Shown here: piece after piece, positions 34,257-47,303 of the stretch
Layout of the letters: each line of letters begins with the position of its first letter
How positions within the stretch are numbered: position 1 is the first letter of the stretch
Origin: Alentia gelatinosa
Lineage: Eukaryota > Annelida > Polychaeta > Phyllodocida > Polynoidae
Assembly: GCA_950022655.1 (NCBI GenBank)
Contig: OX465584.1
Coordinates: 44,064,723-44,128,722 of the forward strand
Reading direction: 5' to 3'
Length of the DNA stretch: 64,000 bases
Translations under genes and position numbers: made by a program
The notes under the pieces: model-generated
What the model saw: the letters and a program-made list of their open reading frames with translations, nothing else
What the model was told of the DNA's origin: nothing
Database searches by the model: none

Positions 34257-37200
34257 TACCGTGCAATGACGGCTAAGCTCTTACTTTTTACCGGATAAAG
34301 TTTAGAAGTATGAACTTTCACTGTGCAATGACAGCTAAGTCCTGACTATTCACTGTGGAAAAATGTTTAAAGTCTGACTTTTTACTGTGCGATGAGCGCT
34401 AAGTTCTGACTTTTTAATGTGGAAAAGTGTATAAGTCTGACCTTTTACCGTACAATGACGGCTAAGCCCTGACTCTTCACTGTGGAGAAATCTAAACATT
34501 AACCATGCAAGGACAGCTATATAAGCCCTGCGGTTCACGGTGAAGGTGTCAAAGTCTGGCCCTTTACTGTGCAATGACGGATAAGCCCTTACTTTTCGCA
34601 GTGCAAAAATGTGCGTCTAACCTTTTACCGTGCAATGACGGCTAAGCTCTTACTTTTTACTGTGATAAAGTTTAGAAGTATGAACTTTCACTGTGCAATG
34701 ACAGCTAAGCCCTGACTATTCACTGTGGAAAAATGTTTAAGTCTGACTTTTTACTGTGCAATGATCGCTAAGTTCTGACTTTTTAGCATGGAAAAGTGTA
34801 TAAGTCTGACCTTTTACCGTACAATGACGGCTAAGCCCTTACTTTTCACTGTGGAAAAGTGTCAAAGTCTGACCTTTTACCGTGAAATGACGGCTAAGCT
34901 CGGACTTTTTGCTGCGGAAAAGTATAGAAATCTGACCTTTTACTGTCCAATGACAGCAAAGCCCTGACGTTTCACCGCGGAAAAATGTAGAAGTCTGACT
35001 TTTTACTGTGCGATGATCGCTTTGTTCTGACTTTTTAAAGTGGAAAAGTATAGAAGTCTGACCTTTTACAGTACAATGACTGCTAAGCCCTGACTCTTAA
35101 CTGTGGAAAAATCTTTAAGTCTGACCTTTTACTGTGAAATGATGGCTAAGCTCAGACTTTTTACAGTGGAAAAGTGTACAACTCTGAACTTTTACTGTGC
35201 AATTACAGCTAAGCTCTGACTTTTTACCATGGAAAAGTGTAGAAGTCTGACCTCTTACCGCACAATGACGGCTAAGCCCTGACTCTTCGCTGTGGCAAAT
35301 TTGTTTAAGTCTGACCTTTTCCTGTTTAATGTCAGCTAAGCTCTGATCTTTCACTATGGACATGTGTCAAAGTCTGACCTTTTCCGTGCAATGACGGCTA
35401 AGCTCTGACTTTCACCATGGAAAAGTGTCAAAGGCTGACCTTTTACTGTGCAATGACGGCTAAGCTCTGACTTTGTCCTGTGAAAAAGTGTAGAAGTCTG
35501 ACCTTTTACCGTGCAATGACGGCTAAGCCCTAACTTTTCGCAATGCAAAAATGTTAGTCTAACCTTTTACCGTGCATTGACAGCTAAGCCCTTACTTTTT
35601 ACCGTGATAAAGTTTAGAAGAATGAACTTTCACTGTGCAATGACAGCTAAGCCCTGACTTTTTACTGTGGAAAAGTGTAGAAATCTGACCTTTTACTCTG
35701 CAATGACAGCTAAGCCCTGACTCTTCAATGTGGAAAAATGTTAAATTCTGACCTCTTATCATGCAATGATTGCTATATAAGCCCTGACGTTTCACTTTGG
35801 AAAAATGTAGAAGTCTGACCTTTTACCATACAATGATGGCTAAGCTCTGACTTCACCATGTAAAAGTGTCAAAGGCTGACCTTTTACCGTATAATGATGG
35901 CTAAGCCCTGACTTTTCACTGTGGAAAAGTGTCTAAGTCTGACCTTTTACCATGCAATGACGGCAAAGCTCTGACTTTGTACTGTGGAAAAGTGTAGATG
36001 TCTGACCTTTTACTGTGCGATGATGGCTAAGCTCTGACTTTTTACCGTGATAAAGTTTAGAAGTATGAACTTTCACTGTGCAATGACAGCTAAGCCCTGA
36101 CTATTCACTGTGGAAAAATGTTTAAGTCTGACTTTTTACTGTGCGATGATGGGTAAGCTCTGACTTTTTAACATGGAAAAGTGTAGAAGTCTGACCTTTT
36201 ACTGTGCAATGATGGCTAAGCCCTTACTTTTCACTGTGGAAAAATGTTAAATTCTGACCTCTTATCGTGCAATTACAGCTTACCTCTTACTTTATACTGT
36301 GATAATGTTTAGAAGTCTGAACTTTTACCATGCAATGACAGCTATATAAGCCCTGACTTTTCAACGTGGAAAAGTGTCAAAGTCTGGCCTTTTACCGTGC
36401 AATGACAGTTTAGCCCTGACTTTTCGCAGTGCAAAAATGTTAAAGTCTAACCTTTTACCGTGCAATGACGGCTAAGCTCTTACTTTTTACTGTGCGATGA
36501 TCGCTAAGTTCTGACTTTTTAACGTGGAAAAGTGTACAAGTCTGACCTTTTACCGTACAATGACGGCTAAGCCCTGACTCTTCACTGTGGAAAAATCTTC
36601 TGTCTGACCTTTTACTGTGCAATGACAGCTAAGCCCTGACTCTTCACTGTGGAAAAATGTTAAATTCTGACCTCTTTTCGTGCAATGACAGCTAACCTCT
36701 TACTTTATACTGTGATGATGTTTAGAAGTCTAAACTTTAACCATGCAAGGACAGCTATATAAGCCCTGCGGTTCACGGTGAAAGTGTCAAAGTCTGGCCT
36801 TTTACTGTGCAATGACGGATAAGCCCTTACTTTTTCGCAGTGCAAAAATGTGCGTCTAACCTTTTACCGTGCAATGACGGCTAAGCTCTTCCTTTTTACC
36901 GGATAAAGTTTAGAAGTATGAATTTTTACTGTGCAATGACAGCTAAGCCCTGACGCTTCACCTTGGAAAAAATGTAGAAGTCTGACTTTTTGCTGTCCAT
37001 GATCGCTTAGTTCTGACTTTTTTAAGTGGAAAAGTGTAGAAGTCTGACCTTTTACCGTACAATGACGGCTAAGCCCTGACTCTTCACTGTGGAAAAATCT
37101 TTAAGTCTGACCTTTTACTGTACGATGATGGCTAAGTTCTGACTTTTTACCGTGATAAAGTTTAGAAGTATGAACTTTCACCGTGCAATGACGGCTAAGC

Positions 37201-39137
37201 CCTTACTTTTCACTGTGGAAAAGTGTCTAAGTCTGACCTTTTACCATGCAATGACGGCAAAGCTCTGACTTTGTACTGTGGAAAAGTGTAGATGTCTGAC
37301 CTTTTACTGTGCGATGATGGCTAAGCTCTGACTTTTTACCGTGATAAAGTTTAGAAGTATGAACTTTCACTGTGCAATGACAGCTAAGCCCTGACTATTC
37401 ACTGTGGAAAAATGTTTAAGTCTGACTTTTTACTGTGCGATGATGGGTAAGCTCTGACTTTTTAACATGGAAAAGTGTAGAAGTCTGACCTTTTACTGTG
37501 CAATGATGGCTAAGCCCTTACTTTTCACTGTGGAAAAGTGTCAAAGTCTGACCTTTCACCATGCAATGACGGTTAAGCCCTGACTTTTCGCAGTGCAAAA
37601 ATGTTAAAGTCTAACCTTTTACCTTGCAATGACGGCCATGCTCTTACTTTTCACTGTGGAAAAGTGTCTAAGTCTGACCTTTTACCATGCAATGACGGCA
37701 AAGCTCTGACTTTGTACTGTGGAAAAGTGTAGATGTCTGACCTTTTACTGTGCGATGATGGCTAAGCTCTGACTTTTTACCGTGATAAAGTTTAGAAGTA
37801 TGAACTTTCACTGCGCAATGACAGCTAAGCCCTGACTATTCACTGTGGAAAAATGTTTAAGTCTGACTTTTTACTGTGCGATGATGGCTAAGTTCTGACT
37901 TCTTAACGTGGAAAAGTGTAGAAGTCTGACTTTTTACTGTGCAATGATTGCTAAGCCCTTACTTTTCACTGTGGAAAAGTGTCAAAGTCTGACCTTTTAC
38001 CATGCAATGACGGCTAAGCTCTGACTTTTTGCTATGGAAAAGTGTAGAAATCTGACCTTTTACTGTGCAATGACAGCTAAGCCCTGACTCTTCACTGTGG
38101 AAAAATGTTAAATTCTGACCTTTCATCGTGTAATGACAGCTAACCTCTTACTTTATACTGTGATAATGTTTAGAAGTCTGAACTTTTACCATGCAATGAC
38201 AGCTATATAGGCCCTGACGTTTCACCGTGAAAAAGTGTCAAAGTCTGGCCTTTTACCGTGCAATGACGGCTAAGCTCTTACTTTTTACCGGATAAAGTTT
38301 AGAAGTATGAACTTTAACTGTGCAATGACAGCTTAGCCCTGACGCTTCACCGTGGAAAAATGTAGAATTCTGACTTTTTACTGTCAATGATCGCTTAGTT
38401 CTGACTTTTTTAAGTGGAAAAGTATAGAAGTCTGACCTTTTACCATACAATGACGGCTTAGCCCTGACTCTTCACTGTGGAAAAATCTTTAAGTCTGACC
38501 TTTTACTGTGCGATGATGGCTAAGTTCTGACTTTTACCGTGATAAAGTTTAGAAGTATGAACTTTCACCGTGCAATGACGGCTAAGCCCTTACTTTTCAC
38601 TGTGGAAAAGTGTAGAAGTCTGACCTTTTACCGTACAATGACGGCTAAGCCCTGACTCTTCACTGTGGAAAAAATCTTTAAGTCTGACCTTTTACTGTGC
38701 GATGATGGCTAAGTTCTGAGTTTTTACCGTGATAAAGTTTAGAAGTATGAACTTTCACCGTGCAATGACGGCTAAGCCCTTACTTTTCACTGTGGAAAAG
38801 GGTCAAAGTCTGACCTTTTACCGTGCAATGACGGCTAAGCTCTGACTTTGTACTGTGGAAAAGTGTAGAAATCTGACCTTTTACTGTGCAATGACAGCTA
38901 AGCCCTGACTCTTCACTGTGGAAAAATGTTAAATTCTGACCTCTTATCGTGCAATTACAGCTTACCTCTTACTTTATACTGTGATAATGTTTAGAAGTCT
39001 GAACTTTTACCATGCAATGACAGCTATATAAGCCCTGACTTTTCAACGTGGAAAAGTGTCAAAGTCTGTCCTTTTACCGTGCAATGACAGTTTAGCCCTG
39101 ACTTTTCGCAGTGCAAAAATGTTAAAGTCTAACCTTT
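34257..39137. repeat. Alpha block of unit 6 (4,881 bp)
   Basis: This is the GAATTC alpha subtype with CCGCGG at 34975. CACCTTGG replaces the CACCATGG found at the same place in other units; unit 7 shares the change, so the two alpha blocks are close relatives. Confidence 0.88.
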
Positions 39138-40843
39138 TACCGTGCAATGACGGCTAAGCTCTTACTTTTTACCGGATAAAGTTTAGAAGTATGAACATTC
39201 ACTGTGCAATGACAGCTAAGTCCTGACTGTTCACTGTGGAAAAATGTTTAAAGTCTGACTTTTTACTGTGCAATGATCGCTAAGTTCTGACTTTTTAACG
39301 TGGAAAAGTGTACAAGTCTGACCTTTTACCGTACAATGACGGCTAAGCCCTGACTCTTCACTGTGGAAAAATCTTCTGTCTGACCTTTTACTGTGCAATG
39401 ACAGCTAAGCCCTGACTCTTCACTGTGGAAAAATCTTTAAGTCTGACCTTTTACTGTGCGATGATGGCTAAGTTCTGACTTTTTACCGTGATAAAGTTTA
39501 GAAGTATGAACTTTCACCGTGCAATGACGGCTAAGCCCTTACTTTTCACTGTAGAAAAGTGTCTAAGTCTGACCTTTTACCATGCAATGACGGCAAAGCT
39601 CTGACTTTGTACTGTGGAAAAGTGTAGATGTCTGACCTTTTACTGTGCGATGATGGCTAAGCTCTGACTTTTTACCGTGATAAAGTTTAGAAGTATGAAC
39701 TTTCACTGTGCAATGACAGCTAAGCCCTGACTATTCACTGTGGAAAAATGTTTAAGTCTGACTTTTTACTGTGCGATGATGGCTAAGTTCCGACTTCTTA
39801 ACGTGGAAAAGTGTAGAAGTCTGACCTTTTACTGTGCAATGATTGCTAAGCCCTTACTTTTCACTGTGGAAAAGTGTCAAAGTCTGACCTTTTACCATGC
39901 AATGACGGCTAAGCTCTGAATTTTTGCTATGGAAAAGTGTAGAAATCTGACCTTTTACTGTGCAATGACAGCTAAGCCCTGACTCTTCACTGTGGAAAAA
40001 TGTTAAATTCTGACCTTTCATCGTGTAATGACAGCTAACCTCTTACTTTATACTGTGATAATGTTTAGAAGTCTGAATTTTTACCATGCAATGACAGCTA
40101 TATAGGCCCTGACGTTTCACCGTGAAAAAGTGTCAAAGTCTGGCCTTTTACCGTGCAATGAGGGCTAAGCTCTTACTTTTTACCGGATAAAGTTTAGAAG
40201 TATGAACTTTAACTGTGCAATGACAGCTAAGCCCTGACGCTTCACCGTGGAAAAATGTAGAAGTCTGACTTTTTACTGTCACTGATCGCTTAGTTCTGAC
40301 TTTTTTAAGTGGAAAAGTGTAGAAGTCTGACCTTTTACCATACAATGACGGCTAAGCCCTAACTCTTCACTGTGGAAAAATCTTTAAGTCTGACCTTTTA
40401 CTGTGCGATGATGGCTAAGTTCTGACTTTTTACCGTGATAAACTTTAGAAGTATGAACTTTCACCGTGCAATGACGGCTAAGCCCTTACTTTTCACTGTG
40501 GAAAAGGGTCAAAGTCTGACCTTTTACCGTGCAATGACGGCTAAGCTCTGACTTTGTACTGTGGAAAAGTGTAGCAATCTGACCTTTTACTGTGCAATGA
40601 CAGCTAAGCCCTGACTCTTCACTGTGGAAAAATGTTAAATTCTGACCTCTTATCGTGCAATTACAGCTTACCTCTTACTTTATACTGTGATAATGTTTAG
40701 ATGTCTGAACTTTTACCATGCAATGACAGCTATATAAGCCCTGACTCTTCAACGTGGAAAAGTGTCAAAGTCTGGCCTTTTACCGTGCAATGACAGTTTA
40801 GCCCTGACTTTTCGCAGTGCAAAAATGTTAAAGTCTAACCTTT
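39138..40843. repeat. Beta block of unit 6 (1,706 bp)
   Basis: The beta markers are present. The single private difference noticed is the C at 39791, where other beta copies read GTTCTGAC. Confidence 0.87.
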
Positions 40844-42422
40844 TACCGTGCAATGACGGCTAAGCTCTTACTTTTTACCGGATAAAGTTTAGAAGTATGA
40901 ACTTTCACTGTGCAATGACAGCTAAGTCCTGACTATTCACTGTGGAAAAATGTTTAAAGTCCGACTTTTTACTGTGCGATGAGCGCTAAGTTCTGACTTT
41001 TTAATGTGGAAAAGTGTATAAGTCTGACCTTTTACCGTACAATGACGGCTAAGCCCTGACTCTTCACTGTGGAAAAATCTTCTGTCTGACCTTTTACTGT
41101 GCAATGACAGCTAAGCCCTGACTCTTCACTGTGGAAAAATCTTTAAGTCTGACCTTTTACTGTGCGATGATGGCTAAGTTCTGACTTTTTACCGTGATAA
41201 AGTTTAGAAGTATGAACTTTCACAGTGCAATGACGGCTAAGCCCTTACTTTTCACTGTGGAAAAGTGTCTAAGTCTGACCTTTTACCATGCAATGACGGC
41301 AAAGCTCTGACTTTGTACTCTGGAAAAGTGTAGATGTCTGACCTTTTACTGTGCGATGATGGCTAAGCTCTGACTTTTTACCGTGATAAAGTTTAGAAGT
41401 ATGAACTTTCACTGCGCAATGACAGCTAAGCCCTGACTATTCACTGTGGAAAAATGTTTAAGTCTGACTTTTTACTGTGCGATGATGGCTAAGTTCTGAC
41501 TTCTTAACGTGGAAAAGTGTAGAAGTCTGACCTTTTACTGTGCAATGATTGCTAAGCCCTTACTTTTCACTGTGGAAAAGTGTCAAAGTCTGACCTTTTA
41601 CCATGCAATGACGGCTAAGCTCTGACTTTTTGCTATGGAAAAGTGTAGAAATCTGACCTTTTACTGTGCAATGACAGCTAAGCCCTGACTCTTCACTGTG
41701 GAAAAATGTTAAATTCTGACCTTTCATCGTGTAATGACAGCTAACCTCTTACTTTATACTGTGATAATGTTTAGAAGTCTGAACTTTTACCATGCAATGA
41801 CAGCTATATAGGCCCTGACGTTTCACCGTGAAAAAGTGTCAAAGTCTGGCCTTTTACCGTGCAATGACGGCTAAGCTCTTACTTTTTACCGGATAAAGTT
41901 TAGAAGTATGAACTTTAACTGTGCAATGACAGCTAAGCCCTGATGCTTCACCGTGGAAAAATGTAGAAGTCTGACTTTTTACTGTCACTGATCGCTTAGT
42001 TCTGACTTTTTTAAGTGGAAAAGTGTAGAAGTCTGACCTTTTACCATACAATGACGGCTAAGCCCTGACTCTTCACTGTGGAAAAATCTTTAAGTCTGAC
42101 CTTTTACTGTGCGATGATGGCTAAGTTCTGACTTTTTACCGTGATAAACTTTAGAAGTATGAACTTTCACCGTGCAATGACGGCTAAGCCCTTACTTTTC
42201 ACTGTGGAAAAATGTTAAATTCTGACCTCTTATCGTGCAATTACAGCTTACCTCTTACTTTATACTGTGATAATGTTTAGATGTCTGAACTTTACCATGC
42301 AATGACAGCTATATAAGCCCTGACTCTTCAACGTGGAAAAGTGTCAAAGTCTGGCCTTTTACCGTGCAATGACAGTTTAGCCCTGACTTTTCGCAGTGCA
42401 AAAATGTTAAAGTCTAACCTTT
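40844..42422. repeat. Gamma block of unit 6 (1,579 bp)
   Basis: The gamma markers and the 126-bp deletion are present (deletion point around 42212). No private change was noticed. Confidence 0.87.
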
Positions 42423-45400
42423 TACCGTGCAATGACGGCTAAGCTCTTACTTTTTACCGGATAAAGTTTAGAAGTATGAACTTTCACTGTGCAATGACAG
42501 CTAAGTCCTGACTATTCACTGTGGAAAAATGTTTAAAGTCTGACTTTTTACTGTGCGATGAGCGCTAAGTTCTGACTTTTTAATGTGGAAAAGTGTATAA
42601 GTCTGACCTTTTACCGTACAATGACGGCTAAGCCCTGACTCTTCACTGTGGAGAAATCTAAACATTAACCATGCAAGGACAGCTATATAAGCCCTGCGGT
42701 TCACGGTGAAGGTGTCAAAGTCTGGCCCTTTACTGTGCAATGACGGATAAGCCCTTACTTTTCGCAGTGCAAAAATGTGCGTCTAACCTTTTACCGTGCA
42801 ATGACGGCTAAGCTCTTACTTTTTACTGTGATAAAGTTTAGAAGTATGAACTTTCACTGTGCAATGACAGCTAAGCCCTGACTATTCACTGTGGAAAAAT
42901 GTTTAAGTCTGACTTTTTACTGTGCAATGATCGCTAAGTTCTGACTTTTTAGCATGGAAAAGTGTATAAGTCTGACCTTTTACCGTACAATGACGGCTAA
43001 GCCCTTACTTTTCACTGTGGAAAAGTGTCAAAGTCTGACCTTTTACCGTGAAATGACGGCTAAGCTCGGACTTTTTGCTGCGGAAAAGTATAGAAATCTG
43101 ACCTTTTACTGTCCAATGACAGCAAAGCCCTGACGTTTCACCGCGGAAAAATGTAGAAGTCTGACTTTTTACTGTGCGATGATCGCTTTGTTCTGACTTT
43201 TTAAAGTGGAAAAGTATAGAAGTCTGACCTTTTACAGTACAATGACTGCTAAGCCCTGACTCTTAACTGTGGAAAAATCTTTAAGTCTGACCTTTTACTG
43301 TGAAATGATGGCTAAGCTCAGACTTTTTACAGTGGAAAAGTGTACAACTCTGAACTTTTACTGTGCAATTACAGCTAAGCTCTGACTTTTTACCATGGAA
43401 AAGTGTAGAAGTCTGACCTCTTACCGCACAATGACGGCTAAGCCCTGACTCTTCGCTGTGGCAAATTTGTTTAAGTCTGACCTTTTCCTGTTTAATGTCA
43501 GCTAAGCTCTGATCTTTCACTATGGACATGTGTCAAAGTCTGACCTTTTCCGTGCAATGACGGCTAAGCTCTGACTTTCACCATGGAAAAGTGTCAAAGG
43601 CTGACCTTTTACTGTGCAATGACGGCTAAGCTCTGACTTTGTCCTGTGAAAAAGTGTAGAAGTCTGACCTTTTACCGTGCAATGACGGCTAAGCCCTAAC
43701 TTTTCGCAATGCAAAAATGTTAGTCTAACCTTTTACCGTGCATTGACAGCTAAGCCCTTACTTTTTACCGTGATAAAGTTTAGAAGAATGAACTTTCACT
43801 GTGCAATGACAGCTAAGCCCTGACTTTTTACTGTGGAAAAGTGTAGAAATCTGACCTTTTACTCTGCAATGACAGCTAAGCCCTGACTCTTCAATGTGGA
43901 AAAATGTTAAATTCTGACCTCTTATCATGCAATGATTGCTATATAAGCCCTGACGTTTCACTTTGGAAAAATGTAGAAGTCTGACCTTTTACCATACAAT
44001 GATGGCTAAGCTCTGACTTCACCATGTAAAAGTGTCAAAGGCTGACCTTTTACCGTATAATGATGGCTAAGCCCTGACTTTTCACTGTGGAAAAGTGTCT
44101 AAGTCTGACCTTTTACCATGCAATGACGGCAAAGCTCTGACTTTGTACTGTGGAAAAGTGTAGATGTCTGACCTTTTACTGTGCGATGATGGCTAAGCTC
44201 TGACTTTTTACCGTGATAAAGTTTAGAAGTATGAACTTTCACTGTGCAATGACAGCTAAGCCCTGACTATTCACTGTGGAAAAATGTTTAAGTCTGACTT
44301 TTTACTGTGCGATGATGGGTAAGCTCTGACTTTTTAACATGGAAAAGTGTAGAAGTCTGACCTTTTACTGTGCAATGATGGCTAAGCCCTTACTTTTCAC
44401 TGTGGAAAAATGTTAAATTCTGACCTCTTATCGTGCAATTACAGCTTACCTCTTACTTTATACTGTGATAATGTTTAGAAGTCTGAACTTTTACCATGCA
44501 ATGACAGCTATATAAGCCCTGACTTTTCAACGTGGAAAAGTGTCAAAGTCTGGCCTTTTACCGTGCAATGACAGTTTAGCCCTGACTTTTCGCAGTGCAA
44601 AAATGTTAAAGTCTAACCTTTTACCGTGCAATGACGGCTAAGCTCTTACTTTTTACTGTGCGATGATCGCTAAGTTCTGACTTTTTAACGTGGAAAAGTG
44701 TACAAGTCTGACCTTTTACCGTACAATGACGGCTAAGCCCTGACTCTTCACTGTGGAAAAATCTTCTGTCTGACCTTTTACTGTGCAATGACAGCTAAGC
44801 CCTGACTCTTCACTGTGGAAAAATGTTAAATTCTGACCTCTTTTCGTGCAATGACAGCTAACCTCTTACTTTATACTGTGATGATGTTTAGAAGTCTAAA
44901 CTTTAACCATGCAAGGACAGCTATATAAGCCCTGCGGTTCACGGTGAAAGTGTCAAAGTCTGGCCTTTTACTGTGCAATGACGGATAAGCCCTTACTTTT
45001 TCGCAGTGCAAAAATGTGCGTCTAACCTTTTACCGTGCAATGACGGCTAAGCTCTTCCTTTTTACCGGATAAAGTTTAGAAGTATGAATTTTTACTGTGC
45101 AATGACAGCTAAGCCCTGACGCTTCACCTTGGAAAAAATGTAGAAGTCTGACTTTTTGCTGTCCATGATCGCTTAGTTCTGACTTTTTTAAGTGGAAAAG
45201 TGTAGAAGTCTGACCTTTTACCGTACAATGACGGCTAAGCCCTGACTCTTCACTGTGGAAAAATCTTTAAGTCTGACCTTTTACTGTACGATGATGGCTA
45301 AGTTCTGACTTTTTACCGTGATAAAGTTTAGAAGTATGAACTTTCACCGTGCAATGACGGCTAAGCCCTTACTTTTCACTGTGGAAAAGTGTCTAAGTCT

Positions 45401-47303
45401 GACCTTTTACCATGCAATGACGGCAAAGCTCTGACTTTGTACTGTGGAAAAGTGTAGATGTCTGACCTTTTACTGTGCGATGATGGCTAAGCTCTGACTT
45501 TTTACCGTGATAAAGTTTAGAAGTATGAACTTTCACTGTGCAATGACAGCTAAGCCCTGACTATTCACTGTGGAAAAATGTTTAAGTCTGACTTTTTACT
45601 GTGCGATGATGGGTAAGCTCTGACTTTTTAACATGGAAAAGTGTAGAAGTCTGACCTTTTACTGTGCAATGATGGCTAAGCCCTTACTTTTCACTGTGGA
45701 AAAGTGTCAAAGTCTGACCTTTCACCATGCAATGACGGTTAAGCCCTGACTTTTCGCAGTGCAAAAATGTTAAAGTCTAACCTTTTACCTTGCAATGACG
45801 GCCATGCTCTTACTTTTCACTGTGGAAAAGTGTCTAAGTCTGACCTTTTACCATGCAATGACGGCAAAGCTCTGACTTTGTACTGTGGAAAAGTGTAGAT
45901 GTCTGACCTTTTACTGTGCGATGATGGCTAAGCTCTGACTTTTTACCGTGATAAAGTTTAGAAGTATGAACTTTCACTGCGCAATGACAGCTAAGCCCTG
46001 ACTATTCACTGTGGAAAAATGTTTAAGTCTGACTTTTTACTGTGCGATGATGGCTAAGTTCTGACTTCTTAACGTGGAAAAGTGTAGAAGTCTGACTTTT
46101 TACTGTGCAATGATTGCTAAGCCCTTACTTTTCACTGTGGAAAAGTGTCAAAGTCTGACCTTTTACCATGCAATGACGGCTAAGCTCTGACTTTTTGCTA
46201 TGGAAAAGTGTAGAAATCTGACCTTTTACTGTGCAATGACAGCTAAGCCCTGACTCTTCACTGTGGAAAAATGTTAAATTCTGACCTTTCATCGTGTAAT
46301 GACAGCTAACCTCTTACTTTATACTGTGATAATGTTTAGAAGTCTGAACTTTTACCATGCAATGACAGCTATATAGGCCCTGACGTTTCACCGTGAAAAA
46401 GTGTCAAAGTCTGGCCTTTTACCGTGCAATGACGGCTAAGCTCTTACTTTTTACCGGATAAAGTTTAGAAGTATGAACTTTAACTGTGCAATGACAGCTT
46501 AGCCCTGACGCTTCACCGTGGAAAAATGTAGAATTCTGACTTTTTACTGTCAATGATCGCTTAGTTCTGACTTTTTTAAGTGGAAAAGTATAGAAGTCTG
46601 ACCTTTTACCATACAATGACGGCTTAGCCCTGACTCTTCACTGTGGAAAAATCTTTAAGTCTGACCTTTTACTGTGCGATGATGGCTAAGTTCTGACTTT
46701 TACCGTGATAAAGTTTAGAAGTATGAACTTTCACCGTGCAATGACGGCTAAGCCCTTACTTTTCACTGTGGAAAAGTGTAGAAGTCTGACCTTTTACCGT
46801 ACAATGACGGCTAAGCCCTGACTCTTCACTGTGGAAAAAATCTTTAAGTCTGACCTTTTACTGTGCGATGATGGCTAAGTTCTGAGTTTTTACCGTGATA
46901 AAGTTTAGAAGTATGAACTTTCACCGTGCAATGACGGCTAAGCCCTTACTTTTCACTGTGGAAAAGGGTCAAAGTCTGACCTTTTACCGTGCAATGACGG
47001 CTAAGCTCTGACTTTGTACTGTGGAAAAGTGTAGAAATCTGACCTTTTACTGTGCAATGACAGCTAAGCCCTGACTCTTCACTGTGGAAAAATGTTAAAT
47101 TCTGACCTCTTATCGTGCAATTACAGCTTACCTCTTACTTTATACTGTGATAATGTTTAGAAGTCTGAACTTTTACCATGCAATGACAGCTATATAAGCC
47201 CTGACTTTTCAACGTGGAAAAGTGTCAAAGTCTGTCCTTTTACCGTGCAATGACAGTTTAGCCCTGACTTTTCGCAGTGCAAAAATGTTAAAGTCTAACC
47301 TTT
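42423..47303. repeat. Alpha block of unit 7 (4,881 bp)
   Basis: This is the GAATTC subtype with CCGCGG at 43141. It shares CACCTTGGAAAAAATG with unit 6 and has the extra T in TTACTTTTTCGC. Confidence 0.88.

Larger units (their letters stand above)
34257..42422. repeat. Higher-order unit 6: alpha-beta-gamma, 8,166 bp
   Basis: It has the same length and block order as unit 3, with the extra T in TTACTTTTTCGC near 36830. It shares CACCTTGGAAAAAATG near 36961 only with unit 7 (near 45127), and has a private GTTCCGAC at 39791. Confidence 0.91.

Noticed and set aside
26092..42422. Units 5-6 as an exact copy of units 2-3
   Set aside because: Lengths match exactly (8165 and 8166), but unit 5 carries the GAATTC alpha subtype that unit 2 lacks, and unit 6 has CACCTTGG and GTTCCGAC that unit 3 lacks. 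A simple recent duplication is therefore not established.
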